DNA of 64,000 nt, taken from the NCBI GenBank assembly GCA_903772945.1, contig CAICTM010000298.1:1-64000 (forward strand). Reading direction: 5' to 3'. The notes under the pieces are model-generated. The model made no database searches. It was not told the DNA's origin and saw nothing but the letters and a program-made list of their open reading frames with translations. Positions within the stretch are counted from its first letter, which is position 1; each line of letters opens with the position of its first letter. Origin of the DNA: Seminavis robusta (taxonomy: Eukaryota; Bacillariophyta; Bacillariophyceae; Naviculales; Naviculaceae). The position numbers and the translations under genes are program-made. Positions 33,408 to 44,768 of the stretch are shown in pieces.

Positions 33408-34605
33408 TCACAGATTCCGAAGGTATTCTGCAACTTTTTGAGCAAACTTCTCCTTGTCACCCTCGGCTTCCGACAAATTGTGGTTTGCGTTCGGCAAGAA
33501 ACACTCTACTGAAACTCCTTCTTCCTTCCCGCCGTTGATGGCCTTGCACAATCTTTCGGACATGCGTTTGCAATCCAACTGTTTGGGGACGTATTCATCG
33601 GCTCCAGAGAACGCCACCAAAACCTTGCGATCCGACACGTTCGACATGTGACCTAGTCGATCCACAAGCTCCTCGTCTGTCCAGTCCGAAGAGAAGAAGT
33701 CGTCGGCTCCTCCTTTTGCGTGAAGGCCCAGGTAACGCTGGGCTGTAATTGGTGCCCAAAATGCTGCTCTTGGCATCATTTCAAGTTCTTTGCCTTCCTC
33801 CTTCAGTTTGTTGGCGATCTCTAAGTAAGTGTCATATTTGGATGTTTCCCACACTGCTTCTTCCCGGTCGCTCACTGGAGCTTGCAGCGCAATGACCTGC
33901 AATAAAGTTGTGCGTCATGGAATGTTGAGAAACAACCTTAGATTCCAAAAGCAGACTATTTATTGACAAACTTCGATTGTACAATCTTCCACCGTACCTT
34001 TGTCTTTTGAACCATATCTGCTTGACCGTGCTGCAAACAAAAGAAACGATGGAGGTGGGTTCCATGTGCAAGTAGGAATATTTTGATCGCCATCGTCCGA
34101 CATACCTTGGAAAAGTGGACTGCATTCTGGCATCCTGTAGAGTGTCCCACAAGAGCAAACGTTTCGGCAGATCGATGACACGTGAGGTACCACATCAATG
34201 CACTGGTGGGAGAAATAAGCAGAGAGGGATATGGGAATTAGAAATAGATCATGCCAACTGCAAAGCTACCGCCATGATGCCAACTTACCTGATTTCTTGG
34301 CTGTCACGTTCAAGATCGCCGTTTCCAAATCCCAAGTACGAAGATGATAGAATTGGCATTACAAAGCTCCATCCTAATTTGTGGCATTCCTTTTCTAGAT
34401 CTTGGGTATATGGTGTTGGCATCAAGCCGTCACTGAGGCCACCCACCAGGATGCACTTTTTGCTGGGCAACGGTTCCGAACTGCCCGATGGTACCGATTC
34501 GAAAGCCGCCTTGTTGGCATCATAACAGAACAAAGAGCCCTGCAGCGTGCCATATGGCGAGATGGGAGGGACAGGTGGGGCGCCACCACTGCTTGGAACC
34601 ACCAT
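33408..34605 (-). CDS. DUF1749 (UPF0613)-type alpha/beta hydrolase
   Basis: Predicted soluble serine hydrolase of unknown substrate. Four exons: 34289-34605, 34106-34202, 33998-34030 (33 nt, a microexon coding HGQADMVQKTK) and 33408-33896, joined in frame (311 aa). The nucleophile elbow is GHSTG with Ser127. The acid is likely Asp249 (FSGADEYVP) and the base His288 (NANHNLSE), giving a complete triad. Early residues include CILVGGLSDGLMPTPY, which fits the oxyanion-hole region, and LGWSFVMPILSSSYLGFG, typical of the family, as is the GCQ segment after the elbow. Length is close to fungal and plant members. All four splice junctions have GT-AG ends. Confidence 0.85.
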
Positions 34606-35909
34606 GCTGAGTTAGTACCTGGTACGTGTACTAACTGAGTTCTGTCTCAGCTAACAAGGTTGTCGATTGTCGATACAGCGCAATTGTCTGCCCGTAAGTT
34701 ACTAGTAGCCTCAAGCTTGATGGCTGTATCCAGATCAAATGTGCTTCCTTCATACCGCTACATCCTTCATGACCTGACTGAAAATCTCATCCAAGCACCA
34801 GTAAAAAGTAAAAATGAAACCATACCAGTAAAAATCACAATGACCTTTAAAGGAATTAAAGACCTGCTGAAAGCATGTATCAATGAATATAACTTCAATG
34901 TCAATAAGCCCTTGCGAGCTCCCCCTCTATATTTGTGCCAGTGACATTAAATCTTATGTAATTGTTGGGAAGAATGCAGGACAGCATGAATTAATTGTGC
35001 CAGTGTGCCAGGTGCCAGGTTACAGTGAAAATAATAATAATGGTGCGGTACCAGCAGATAAAAAGATGCACCAGCCTTCTAGCTAGAGTTTGCATGCAAT
35101 GTTGGAGAAGATGCCCTGGTTTCAGCCATGATTAAGGCCCAAAGTCTCGGGTCCTTATAACAGAATCAACTTCTCTTCCTTTTCATCGGACCGCTACAGC
35201 CGTAGAGCTGTAGCTAGTTTTGCTGTGTGCCTCACCGGTATGAACATCGAACATCACTTCTCCTTCGCGAAGCTTCGCCAGGTTATTGATGCGATTGATC
35301 CAGTGGTGCAGCGATCAAGACGGTTGATCTTGGTCCAAGGTCTTGGTTTGCTGCTCCGTCATTGTACAACCGATAAGATAGGAGGCATTCTGATGACTGA
35401 CCCTACAGGTACATGTATATGTCAAACAGAACATGTAGGTGCTGGTTTATGTTAGGCCTGCTAGTGCCGTAGCCCTAGCTAGGTTTCGTGGCAGCAGTTT
35501 TGGTTGATCAGTGGGTTGTCGCTGGCTCCAGCCCGGTCTTTGGTGGTAACCTGTCTGAGTAGCCTCTCGGTGTTAAACGAGAGTTTGTGCTGGCTGGGGT
35601 TTGTAGTTGTCAGGTGCTTTGATGTGCTAGCTAGCTAGCTCGAGGATGCAATAGGTTTGTAGTCTTTGAAGATCCTTTAGTGTGACATTGGGAATTGTTT
35701 AGTTTAGTAGTTGCTTGTATTGCTCTTTGTCTTATGAATTAGATTTACAACAACAAGGTTGCTTGTTTTATTTGTATTCGTTGGTAGTAGTTTTGAATGA
35801 TTAGTAGAGAATGATAATGGGATCAAGGAGAGATAATAGTATGAAAGTATTGCATCAAGACAAAACAGAACATGCATTGCCACTGCAGCTAGCTTCCTGT
35901 TTGAAATGA
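34606..35909. other. intergenic
   Basis: Between the 5' end of the hydrolase gene and the 3' end of cyclin 3. A 15-bp run of GCTAGCTAGCTAGCT lies near 35628. No gene supported. Confidence 0.45.
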
Positions 35910-36896
35910 TTAAGCTGCATGTGCAACATTTCGTTGAATGACAGATCGCGGAGAACGTCCCGCTGACATGCGCTTTCGAGGGACGTCTTCGTCCTCCTGC
36001 AAGGATTTGCCGATGGATCGAGAGCTGCTATCCATGTCGAGCACGACGGTGGAAGGATCTTGTTCTTCTCCGTCGTCTGCGGGGAGTGCTTCTCGCAGAG
36101 TCTTTTTCACCAAAGAGGCCTGCTTGAGGTCCAACTCCAGACTGCTGTCTTCTTGTTGTTGCCCCGAGACAAGAACCTCTTGCAGAAACGTTTGCAGATG
36201 GAATCCACGAATGCGTTCGTGTTCCAGAGCATTGGCCACGGCTGCCACGGCAACGATTGATTTCTTAATGGTGACCAACTCGTAGTCTCCGAGGGCAAAC
36301 TCGGCTTGAAGACGGGCCGTTTCCACAATGGATTGTTGCAGCTCTTCCGTCATGTCCAACTGAGAAGAAGCAACAATGAGATCCACAATCTCGTGTACCA
36401 AGGAGGTGCCAGTGGGTGGATTGACGCGCCACTGCAAAGCTTCCAACATGATGCATTCCATGTTTTCAAACTGATCTTCCTGGTAGGATCCTTGACTCAG
36501 TTCGGCCAAGAGCTTGGGCGTCAGGGCTTCGGCACAGTTAATCTTGACGGCAGTGTACAAGGCCGTCATGGCAGCCAGCTGGAAAATGGTACGGCAATTC
36601 ATGGCATCGTTGCCCGCGGGAGTTTGCAGGAAGCGATCCAGATAACTCATGGCAATCTCCACGGTTTCCGGTTCAAAGCCAATAAAGTTGACCACAGTTT
36701 GCATCCAAATCAGCATGGAAGATCGGCAGGCCACATTAATGCCATTTTGTTGGGGCCAGTTCAAGCGGTAGCGACTCTCCTCTTGTTGTTGGTAGAGATA
36801 ATCGCCACACATGTAGTTCTTCTCCTGGCGTCTCATGGCTTGAAGGGTAGAAACATCCATCTTGATTTCTTGGTGTTGTTGTTCCTGGTTCATCAT
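35910..36896 (-). CDS. diatom-specific cyclin (copy 3)
   Basis: Single-exon cyclin of 328 aa. MMNQ begins at 36896; a second ATG follows immediately. The cyclin box contains IWMQTVVNFIGFEPETVEIA, MSYLDRFLQT, FQLAAMTALYTAVKIN and MECIMLEALQWRVNPPT. These match copies 1 and 2, but the second fold is more divergent. An acidic linker (DDGEEQDPS) and a basic tail with RSPRSVIQRN follow; the P-R-S core again resembles the tail motif of copies 1 and 2. Together with copies 1, 2 and 4 it suggests dispersed duplication. Confidence 0.9.
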   Translation of the reverse strand: MMNQEQQHQEIKMDVSTLQAMRRQEKNYMCGDYLYQQQEESRYRLNWPQQNGINVACRSSMLIWMQTVVNFIGFEPETVEIAMSYLDRFLQTPAGNDAMNCRTIFQLAAMTALYTAVKINCAEALTPKLLAELSQGSYQEDQFENMECIMLEALQWRVNPPTGTSLVHEIVDLIVASSQLDMTEELQQSIVETARLQAEFALGDYELVTIKKSIVAVAAVANALEHERIRGFHLQTFLQEVLVSGQQQEDSSLELDLKQASLVKKTLREALPADDGEEQDPSTVVLDMDSSSRSIGKSLQEDEDVPRKRMSAGRSPRSVIQRNVAHAA

Positions 36897-38462
36897 GGTT
36901 GTTTTTAATGGTGCAATAGAAGAGCTTTAGAATAGAATCTGTTCGACAAACTATTTTATGAGAAAGCTGGAAAGATATGCCGCCACCAAGGCCAATTTCG
37001 ACAGCGGATTTTGTTGGTTGGAGAAACTGACTGAACTGGCGAATACCGTTTCCCACCACGAAAAAGCACGATGAAGCGGAATTAGGCAAATTCATCTGTG
37101 ACCGCCTTAGAGTTACTGAGTATTAGAAGTACTGGGGAGATAAGGACAGACGCTGGCAGTCATTTCAGTCAAGGCATCTCAATTTTCGTCATCTGCAAAA
37201 GAAAATGGCGACTTAACAATCGATTTTTTAGTAGACATCACAAAGCGATTGTGGTCATTGACGCTCTTGTCTCGCTTTGTTTGTCGGCCTCTTCCCCTTG
37301 CCATTGACTGTAGTGTTGAGTGGTACCAGTAGACTATTCTACTAGCTACCGGTAGCTAGGACGTCGTCCCCAAGCGCTACATGCTGACAACGCAAAGCAA
37401 TCTACGATTTGTGGTGGGCAACCTACCAATGCATGCTGCTCTCCATGGATCCAAGGTGGTGTTCATTGGAACTCCCGAGGCGGGATCATCTTCCTTGTGG
37501 ACTGAATACTAGGTGGCCAGCCATTCTCTTGACTATCTGGGGGTGATGGCAGCATGAGAGGCTCATCAAAACCTAAGCGTGTGAAAACTTGGCTGCTTAC
37601 AGCCAGCAGCCAGCAGCCACTTGTCGCCAATAGCCAAAAGCCAACATCCGAGGGTTAGGCTCTTCTCTGCTTGCCGCTTGGTAGCAAGTGGGTTCTTCTC
37701 TACTAGGCTTCTTGGTGATATTCTCTAAGCCGCCCCTCTACGAGTTGCCACCACGGTTCACACAAACAAATCTGTCGAAGGTGTTGCTTTGGTTGCTAGC
37801 AAGCAAATGCATCTTGCATTGACCCTTGATTGAATGCTTCAGAGGCACTATAGGAGTAGCTTCGAGTAACAGTTAGTGACTAGCTAGCCAGCCATACCGG
37901 TACCACTAGCTAGTACGCAACGTTACCGCCGGATAGCTAGCTAGCGCAGGGCCCAATCCAACTGCAACCTCTTGTTTGCTTGGCTGCTTGCTTCAACTGA
38001 CTAGCTGGTACCTTTATGTCCACTACTGCTGCATCCTCTCCTTGTACGAGCGATGCTTCTCACCCAGTAACAGAGCGACTTGCCTTATCCAGCCAGGTTG
38101 CACCTCTACTGTAAAGTACCCTTGGGCAATTACCATTGTTGCCCCCTTCGTTGCATAAGAACTCTGCTGCTGCTACAACTTCCCCTCGGCATCTACTAGC
38201 TAGACCCATTTCCCCCCTTTCGGTGCAACTGCTGTAATTTCACGAATTGTTTCGTGAAAGTGACTTGATATCCGTGAAACCAACGGTAATTTTCCAATGA
38301 AACTAATTCGATTTTGGTGAAACTAACATTTTCGTACAAGCCTCCTACGTGTATTGCAATTTTGCAAAGAGTGGCTGGATTTAAAAGTAAATTTTACTGA
38401 AAAAACAACCAAATCGCCAAAACACAGCCTCCTGGTTGGTCACCATGCAGGCAGCAGAACCC
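36897..38462. other. intergenic, upstream of cyclin 3
   Basis: No supported gene. Holds a palindromic, heat-shock-element-like sequence at 38238-38259 and several CTAG/TACCGGTA palindromes. Confidence 0.45.
38238..38259. promoter_or_regulatory. 9-bp hairpin resembling a gapped heat-shock element
   Basis: TTTCACGAA and TTCGTGAAA form a perfect inverted repeat around TTGT. It contains two TTCnnGAA blocks separated by four bases. A standard heat-shock element would use two-base spacers, so this is only HSE-like. It sits about 1.3 kb upstream of cyclin 3 and downstream of the Nup54 gene. Confidence 0.35.
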
Positions 38463-39922
38463 CTAACGAAAACCAGTAGGACCCACCACACCCATGCCAT
38501 CCTTTGGCAGTACTCGCTGTTTGATGAGTTCCACATGTCGTAGATCCTTCTTCATGGCTGTGTTGAGTTTCTGGAGTTGCTCTGCGTGATGGGTGAAAAT
38601 CTGTGAGAGTCGTTCCCGATCAGGAATCTCCACCTTGACATTGGCATCGACGAGACTGGGTGGCGGTTTTTGCGCCTGCATGTGCAAATCACCCAGTTGT
38701 CGTTGCACATCTCTCACTTTCATATTGACTTGACGTAATTGCCCCATCAAATTGACTTCATCCTGTTGGAGTGGTTGGTTCATGCATCGAACCATTTCCA
38801 CCTTTCGCATAATATTCAAGAGACGTTTGCGATGATTGTCATGAGCCCGTTTGATTTCTTCCAGCTTTCGGTATGCTTGATGGTACAGTTCCCTTGACAT
38901 TTCATGACTAGACTGGATTGTTTCGGCATTCTTGGTCAACTCATTGGCTCGTTCTTGTTGCCATGACAATCGTGCACCCAATGATTCTGCTCCGATCAAG
39001 GCAATGGGCATGTAGTTCCTTGGATCGGGATTTTCCACCACGGCCTTGTACCAATCTGCTTCTGAGACTTGTGGTGGTTTGGGTGGCGCAACGGGCAAGA
39101 TTTCCCCACCAGCGCTGGTACCATAAAGCCACTATTACAAGAGATATGAGAAAAGCAAAATGTCAGCGACGTGCATCCATTTTGATGCTGTACTATAGCA
39201 ATAGCGATGAGAGTTTTACTTACCTGTTGTTGACGTTGATTTTGGTCGAGGTCATTGTACACAATGGAGACAAAATTCTTTTTGGCATCCGAGGGAGTAC
39301 TGGGGGTGACTTCTGCTGTGTAGATTGCATACAATTTTGACAATTCTGCCTTTATTTTTTGTGTTTCGGCAGCATTCATAGCTTCCATGTGTGCCTGAAG
39401 AGCCGCCTGTGCGGGGACTTGTGGCTGTTGTGGTTGCTGCAGTTGTTGTTGTTGTTGTTGCGCGGTGGCTCCAAATCCGCCAAAGGCAGAGGGAGCCGGG
39501 GATCCAAAGATGGAACCTCCCATGGAATTTCCAAAGAGTGATCCACCGGGAGCTGGTGCTGGCGCTCCAAAGATGCTTCCACCAGGAGGTGGCGCCGGGG
39601 CACCAAAGAGACTGCCACCCGTAGTGGACGACGTTCCTCCAAAGCCAAATGCCGATGCAGTTCCAGGAGCGGGTGCCCCAAACATTCCACCTGGAGCCGG
39701 CGTTGGGGATCCAAAAGCCGATGGAGCCGGAGTAGTAGCCGATCCTCCTAAGCTGAATGCTCCAGGGGTCGGAGCTGGAGTGCCAGCAGTAGCTCCTCCA
39801 AAATTGAATCCGCTTGCCGGAGGAGCGGCTGGGGCCCCAAAAGCAGGAGCAGCGGCTCTAGGCACCGGAGCAGGGGTGGATCCACCGAGGATTGTAGTTG
39901 GGCCAAAGGACACGCCAGTCAT
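38463..39922 (-). CDS. Nup54/Nup57-type FG nucleoporin
   Basis: Central-channel nucleoporin. Exons 39224-39922 and 38463-39131 join in frame (455 aa). Residues 1-170 are a Gly/Ala/Pro-rich FG domain with many FG and SLFGAP/SIFGAP repeats that line the nuclear pore. A poly-Gln stretch follows, then the structured C-terminus, DAKKNFVSIVYNDL to WLYGTSAGGEI, PDPRNYMPIALIGAESLGAR, and a long coiled-coil region (LTKNAETIQSSHEMSREL, RRKLEEIKRAHDNH-like, QVNMKVRDVQRQL). These fit the Nup54 coiled coil that binds Nup62 and Nup58. Head-to-head with the PheRS beta gene, 391 bp apart. Confidence 0.88.
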
Positions 39923-40313
39923 GGTGATGGATTTTGTGGTTCTACTAGGCTATGATAGCGTCGAGGACGGTTGCTGTCAAATCAACTCAGGCAAGAGAGT
40001 TGGACGGCGATCGGCTTGTTGACCTCCAATGGGAGCAGCAAAGCGCTGCCGCGAAACACGCTAGACGCACAGTGATTCGATTCGTTTAATTGAAGCGGTG
40101 TTTACATGGTCGCACAGCTTCCTAAATATGCCGAACCGTGCGCCAATTGAAAAAGCTGTCTCGACCGCACGTTTCTTCCACGTAGAGCTGATGGAAAGGT
40201 AGGTTGCTGCCAAAGATCAATCAATCTCATCAGTTATAACTGAGAACTGCAGGTATCTGTGGTTCATTTTGTGTGCATTACTAGCGAGCTACTACTAGAA
40301 AAGAGAAAGAAAG
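39923..40313. promoter_or_regulatory. divergent promoter region, Nup54 / PheRS beta
   Basis: 391 bp between two start codons facing away from each other. No specific element was recognised. Confidence 0.55.
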
Positions 40314-42224
40314 ATGCCGACGTTGGCTGTGGAAAAGGATATCTTTTTTGCCCATTTGGGTAGAACGTACACGGAGGAAGCGTTCGATGAGCTGTGTTTC
40401 GAATTTGGAGTGGAATTGGATGAGGTTACCAGCGAACGAGAAGAAGCACAAAAGTCTGCCACCGTCAAGTTGACCAAGGATCAGATTGCCAGCTTGAGTG
40501 ACAAGGAAATCTACAAGATTGATGTCCCCGCCAATCGCTATGACTTGTTGTGTGTGGAGGGTATGAGCCGTGCGCTCAAGATTTTCTTGGGGGACATGGA
40601 AGCTCCCGTGTATCAAATTGTGGGAGAACCCAGCGAAGCCACTGCCATGACAGTCATGAAGACCAACACGGACAAGATTCGTCCCTTTGTGGTTTGTGCC
40701 ATTCTGAGGGATGTCACCTTTGACAAGGAGCGGTACGATTCCTTCATGGACTTGCAAGATCAATTGCATCGCAATCTTTGTCGACAACGGACTCTGGTCG
40801 CCATTGGAACGCACGATTTGGATTCCATCAAGCCACCCTTCAAGTACGATGCCAGAGATCCCACACAAATTTCCTTTGTCCCCTTGACACCCGATGACCA
40901 AACTTTCACCGCCAAGGATCTCATGACACACTACGAGACTGTGCCAACCTGCAAACACTTGAAACCATACGTTCCCATTATCAAGGATTCACCCGTCTAC
41001 CCTGTCATTATGGATTCCGAAGAGACCGTCATGTCGTTGCCACCCATTATCAATGGTTCCAAATCCAAAATTACCTTGGATACCAAAAATGTCTTTATCG
41101 AGTGCACTGCCACTGACATTACCAAGGCAAACATTGTCCTCGATACCGTCGTGACCATGTTCAGTGAGTACTGTGCCAAACCTTTCACGGTCGAACCTGT
41201 CACGGTCAACTATCAGGACGAATCGGGAGCTATTGTGGACTCCCATGTCACGCCACTTCTCTACACGCGTCAAGAACAGGCCAAGGTAGATTTCTGCAAT
41301 TCCCTGATTGGCATTAGCATTACTGCGGAAGAAATGAAAAACCTGTGCAACAAGGTTCAACTAGGACCCGCCAAGTTGTTGGACAATGATACTACTTTGG
41401 AAGTCACTGTACCTCCCACACGCAGTGATATCCTGCATCCCGTCGATATTGCCGAAGATATTGGAATTGCCTTTGGCTACAACAACATTGTCAAGAAGGT
41501 TCCCGCCACCTGCACGGTCGGCGGAGAATTCCCTCTCAATCTGTTGGGGGATTTGTTGCGAGACGAAATTGGACGTGCTGGATACACGGAAGTTTTGACA
41601 CATGGTTTGTGCAGCACTCATGATAACTTTACGGCTCTTCGAAGACCCGTCACTGCCGCTGTCAGTTTGTCCAATCCGGCCAACAAGGATTACCAAGTGG
41701 TTCGAACAACGCTCCTGCCGGGACTCCTCATGACGGTGCAACACAACAAGAGCGCCAGTTTCACTGCCGGATTTAAATTGTTTGAAATCAGTGATGTGGT
41801 CTTGCCGGATAGTGAGCATGTCATCACGGAGACCATTGTCGGTGCCAAGAATGCGCGCCGCGTCTGTGCCGTTTATGCCGGACCGACATCAGGATTCGAA
41901 ATCATTCATGGATTGGTGGATCGGATCATGACCTTGAGTGAAGTTGCACCGGAACCAGCGTACTGTGCCAGTGCCAAGAAGGATGAAGGCAAGCACCGGG
42001 TCAGTCGAGAGGGTTGGCTCTATACCATTGCGCCACTGGAGGAAGGTGATCCCGAAGCAGGAACCTATTTCCCGGGACGTGCGGCTGCCATCTTGTTGAC
42101 CACTCCAGAAAAGAAGCAAACTCGCATTGGGACCTTTGGAATCTTGCACCCAGAGGTCTTGAACAACTTTGATATTCAGTATCCTTCGTCGTGTGTGGAA
42201 TTGGACTTGGAAGCTTTGCTGTAA
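40314..42224 (+). CDS. FARSB: phenylalanine-tRNA ligase beta subunit, cytosolic
   Basis: Beta subunit of the alpha2-beta2 PheRS that charges tRNA-Phe, of the archaeal/eukaryotic cytosolic type. Single exon, 636 aa, starting MPTLAVEKDIFFAHLGR without a targeting leader. Family landmarks: DELCFEFGVELDEVTSE, YKIDVPANRYDLLCVEGMSR, RPFVVCAILRDV, a B3/B4 region with KPPFKYDAR, B5 with VTVPPTRSDILHPVDIAEDI, GIAFGYNNI, and LRDEIGRAGYTEVLTHGLCS in the catalytic-like module. It ends IGTFGILHPEVLNNFDI and YPSSCVELDLEAL. It is some 40 residues longer than animal homologues. Confidence 0.97.
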   Translation: MPTLAVEKDIFFAHLGRTYTEEAFDELCFEFGVELDEVTSEREEAQKSATVKLTKDQIASLSDKEIYKIDVPANRYDLLCVEGMSRALKIFLGDMEAPVYQIVGEPSEATAMTVMKTNTDKIRPFVVCAILRDVTFDKERYDSFMDLQDQLHRNLCRQRTLVAIGTHDLDSIKPPFKYDARDPTQISFVPLTPDDQTFTAKDLMTHYETVPTCKHLKPYVPIIKDSPVYPVIMDSEETVMSLPPIINGSKSKITLDTKNVFIECTATDITKANIVLDTVVTMFSEYCAKPFTVEPVTVNYQDESGAIVDSHVTPLLYTRQEQAKVDFCNSLIGISITAEEMKNLCNKVQLGPAKLLDNDTTLEVTVPPTRSDILHPVDIAEDIGIAFGYNNIVKKVPATCTVGGEFPLNLLGDLLRDEIGRAGYTEVLTHGLCSTHDNFTALRRPVTAAVSLSNPANKDYQVVRTTLLPGLLMTVQHNKSASFTAGFKLFEISDVVLPDSEHVITETIVGAKNARRVCAVYAGPTSGFEIIHGLVDRIMTLSEVAPEPAYCASAKKDEGKHRVSREGWLYTIAPLEEGDPEAGTYFPGRAAAILLTTPEKKQTRIGTFGILHPEVLNNFDIQYPSSCVELDLEALL

Positions 42225-42643
42225 GAACGTGTGTAGACGCATCAAGGTGTCCTCTGTACCTGCAGGAACTACCACCACCAAGTAAAGGGAAGCTCTTTTA
42301 TTTAATACGAACTGGATTGATCATTCATCGTCGTACCGGTAGCTCTGACTAGCTAGTAGGGACAAGTTCCAAGCTGTATCGTTATCGTTCCATCGATATT
42401 GGCTAATTCGCTTTACAGTGTTTAGATCTTCTATTCAAGGTGCAGTCTCTAGTGGTAAGTACATACAAAAGGCACTATTTCCGCTCCGTCCTTTTCTGAA
42501 TTGCGGGAAACAAAACCAAGTGGCAACAACAACAGCAAGAGTGGTTGACAGAAGCCCGAAGACCCCGAGGCCAGTGTCAATGAAGATTCCAGTAATTTGT
42601 GCTTTGAATGATGCAGTCCATTGCAATGAAGGAAACTTGCTTT
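42225..42643. other. convergent intergenic spacer
   Basis: Between the PheRS beta gene and the 3' end of the GPI-like gene. Nothing recognised. Confidence 0.5.
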
Positions 42644-43294
42644 TTACAGGACCATTGCGGCTGCTGTTGCTGCAAGAAGAGCGGTAGTCCCTGCTGCGCT
42701 GCTGGTGACGGCAGCACTGGCCGCCCCCTCTTGTTGAAGTTCCGTTGCTCTTGCAATAATGGTGCCACCATCGCCACCCAAGAACGGCACAAAGCGTTCA
42801 AATTTTGAAACGTCCACTTTGAAACAACCGTTTGTCGAGACACTTCCACCATTGCAACTGATGACAACGCCACTGCCGCCTTCGCACGGAGTGCACATAC
42901 AGTTGGAAGTTGTTTCATCGGGGTTTCCCAAAGTGGCCTCGCACTCTTCAATACCAGCTTCCACTTTTGACGCAACATGCAAGCGAACAGTAGCCGAGGT
43001 GCCAGCAGCAACATCTGCACCGTATGTAACATCATAAAAGATTGTCTCTTCTCCAGAATCACTAAAGTCGATTGTCATGCCGAGATCAGCACAATCGGTC
43101 CCTTCGCAAATGTCCTCAAAGTCGCAAACAATCGTTCGGCCAGCGCACTTGCAAGCCTCTTCGCCATCTGTGATCATAGGGACAACGATGTCATATGCTG
43201 CGCAAAGGTTAACTCCTGAACTAGAGGCCGCAGTAACAGAAGAAACGCTTGAAAGGAGGACGGCGGCAGTTGGCAGGAACAGTCGGGTAATCAT
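42644..43294 (-). CDS. secreted Cys-rich protein with GPI-like tail (A)
   Basis: 216 aa from the ATG at 43294; the longer reading starts with GTG and is rejected. A signal peptide (MITRLFLPTAAVLLSSVSSV, cleaved near TAA) is followed by a Cys-rich acidic body with CKCAGRTIVCDFEDICEGTDC and NCMCTPCEGG. The C-terminus is a weakly hydrophobic Ala/Thr-rich stretch ending AATAAAMVL after Ser/Ala residues, as for a GPI-anchor signal. Function unknown; a cell-surface or frustule-associated protein is inferred. The overall plan resembles the protein at 63035-63808, but the sequences are not clearly homologous. Confidence 0.75.
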   Translation of the reverse strand: MITRLFLPTAAVLLSSVSSVTAASSSGVNLCAAYDIVVPMITDGEEACKCAGRTIVCDFEDICEGTDCADLGMTIDFSDSGEETIFYDVTYGADVAAGTSATVRLHVASKVEAGIEECEATLGNPDETTSNCMCTPCEGGSGVVISCNGGSVSTNGCFKVDVSKFERFVPFLGGDGGTIIARATELQQEGAASAAVTSSAAGTTALLAATAAAMVL

Positions 43295-44768
43295 CGTTGC
43301 GTGTTGTTGGTATGGGAGGTGCACAGAATGGGAATTTTTATGGATCGAATCGAAACTAAGCAGAGCAATTGACTATGTATGAGGGATGGACCAGGCCTTG
43401 CTTCCAGTATTTCATAATTTGGAGATGTTTACCATTTCTAGCTAGCACATGATGAAGACAAAAAAGGCGTTGGCTTCATTTTTTCAAATGCAGCCAAGCA
43501 TCTTTTTTCTGGATTCAAACCGCGGGGACGGCGCGATTGGTCCAAGTAAGTTGGATCTTTTTTGGCAGTCCCTACTCTAATTTTGGCAGTCACACTTCCG
43601 ATGCTTTGACCGCCGAAACTCCCACGGTTGAAGATCGTTCTCGGGGGTTTAGAAGCTTCTTCTTAGTCCTTTGAAGGGGGAGAACATCGTAACATTGTAA
43701 CAACGTAGCGGCCCTAATAAAGCAACTAATACTGCTGGAGATCCATTACTATGCTAGCGCACCATGAATACAGTGTAGCTAGCTTGAGGCTTGCACAATG
43801 TCTAGCTTACCTACCTGGCTTGCATCATAAGCACTGCTTTCTCAGGGGTGTTTACGAGCGGCATGTCCCGGTTAACCGGTTGCGCTCCCGGAGGTTTGAT
43901 GGGTACTAGCTAGTAGTTTCTTCCTTCCCCTTAGGATGTCTCTACTGCAGCCACCTTTGCTTTGGTGAAACGGGTATGGTATCATCCTCTGGGTTTGCTT
44001 TCCTCCAACAGGAGTTTCTAGTGGGATAACAAACAAGCATCCCGACAGCCTTTTCCGTTCAAGACGATGAACCAGCAATCCGGAACGGTAATGTATCTGT
44101 TACATGATACTATTACTGGTTCATCTCTAATGGAACAAGCAATCACAAGATGGATTACCGTTCCCCATGCCAACCGTCCCGAATCTCAAGAGAGGATTGA
44201 ATCATTCCAAGGCTACTGTACTGTACCGGTACAGTCGTACCTGGTAGATCTAGTTGCTTCTGAACATTTGGATATGATCCTCGCTTTTTCACACACAACA
44301 TCTATCCGTTACGATTGTTGCTATGGTTACATTCATGTGTTCCCGATGGTTTCATTGCTCTATGCAGTTCGGAAGGTTGGTGGTATGTTGTTGATTTGGG
44401 CCCAAGTGATCCAACCAGCATCCTCGACCCGCAACACACATGTCTAGGCATAATTCTTTGTCGGAATGTCCTTGGCTTTGAATGGTTTTGAAGTCGCTTT
44501 CTGCCTAAGTCCAAACAAGCTTCGGTTAAACAACTTTAAAGGCAATTGGTCAGTAAGTAAACTTTTATACGTGAGAGCTTTCATTTAGCCAATTGATGCC
44601 AAAACGGTGAAATCCGGAAGCACTTCTTCTCCGAGCCGAAGGTCTGACGCCTCACTCATCCATTCATTCGACCATGGCGTTCTGGTTCTAGTTGATTATA
44701 GTGCGCTCTTTCCTCACATTCACTACTGTACCTCTCCGCTTCTTCTTGCTTGCCATCAATGCAGCACT
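43295..44768. other. intergenic, 1.5 kb
   Basis: Between two divergent starts. No supported gene; the frame running into the next gene from 44607 begins with GTG. Confidence 0.45.

Noticed and set aside
44607-44768. N-terminal extension of the secreted orphan
   Set aside because: Starts with GTG; the ATG at 44769 gives a clean signal peptide.
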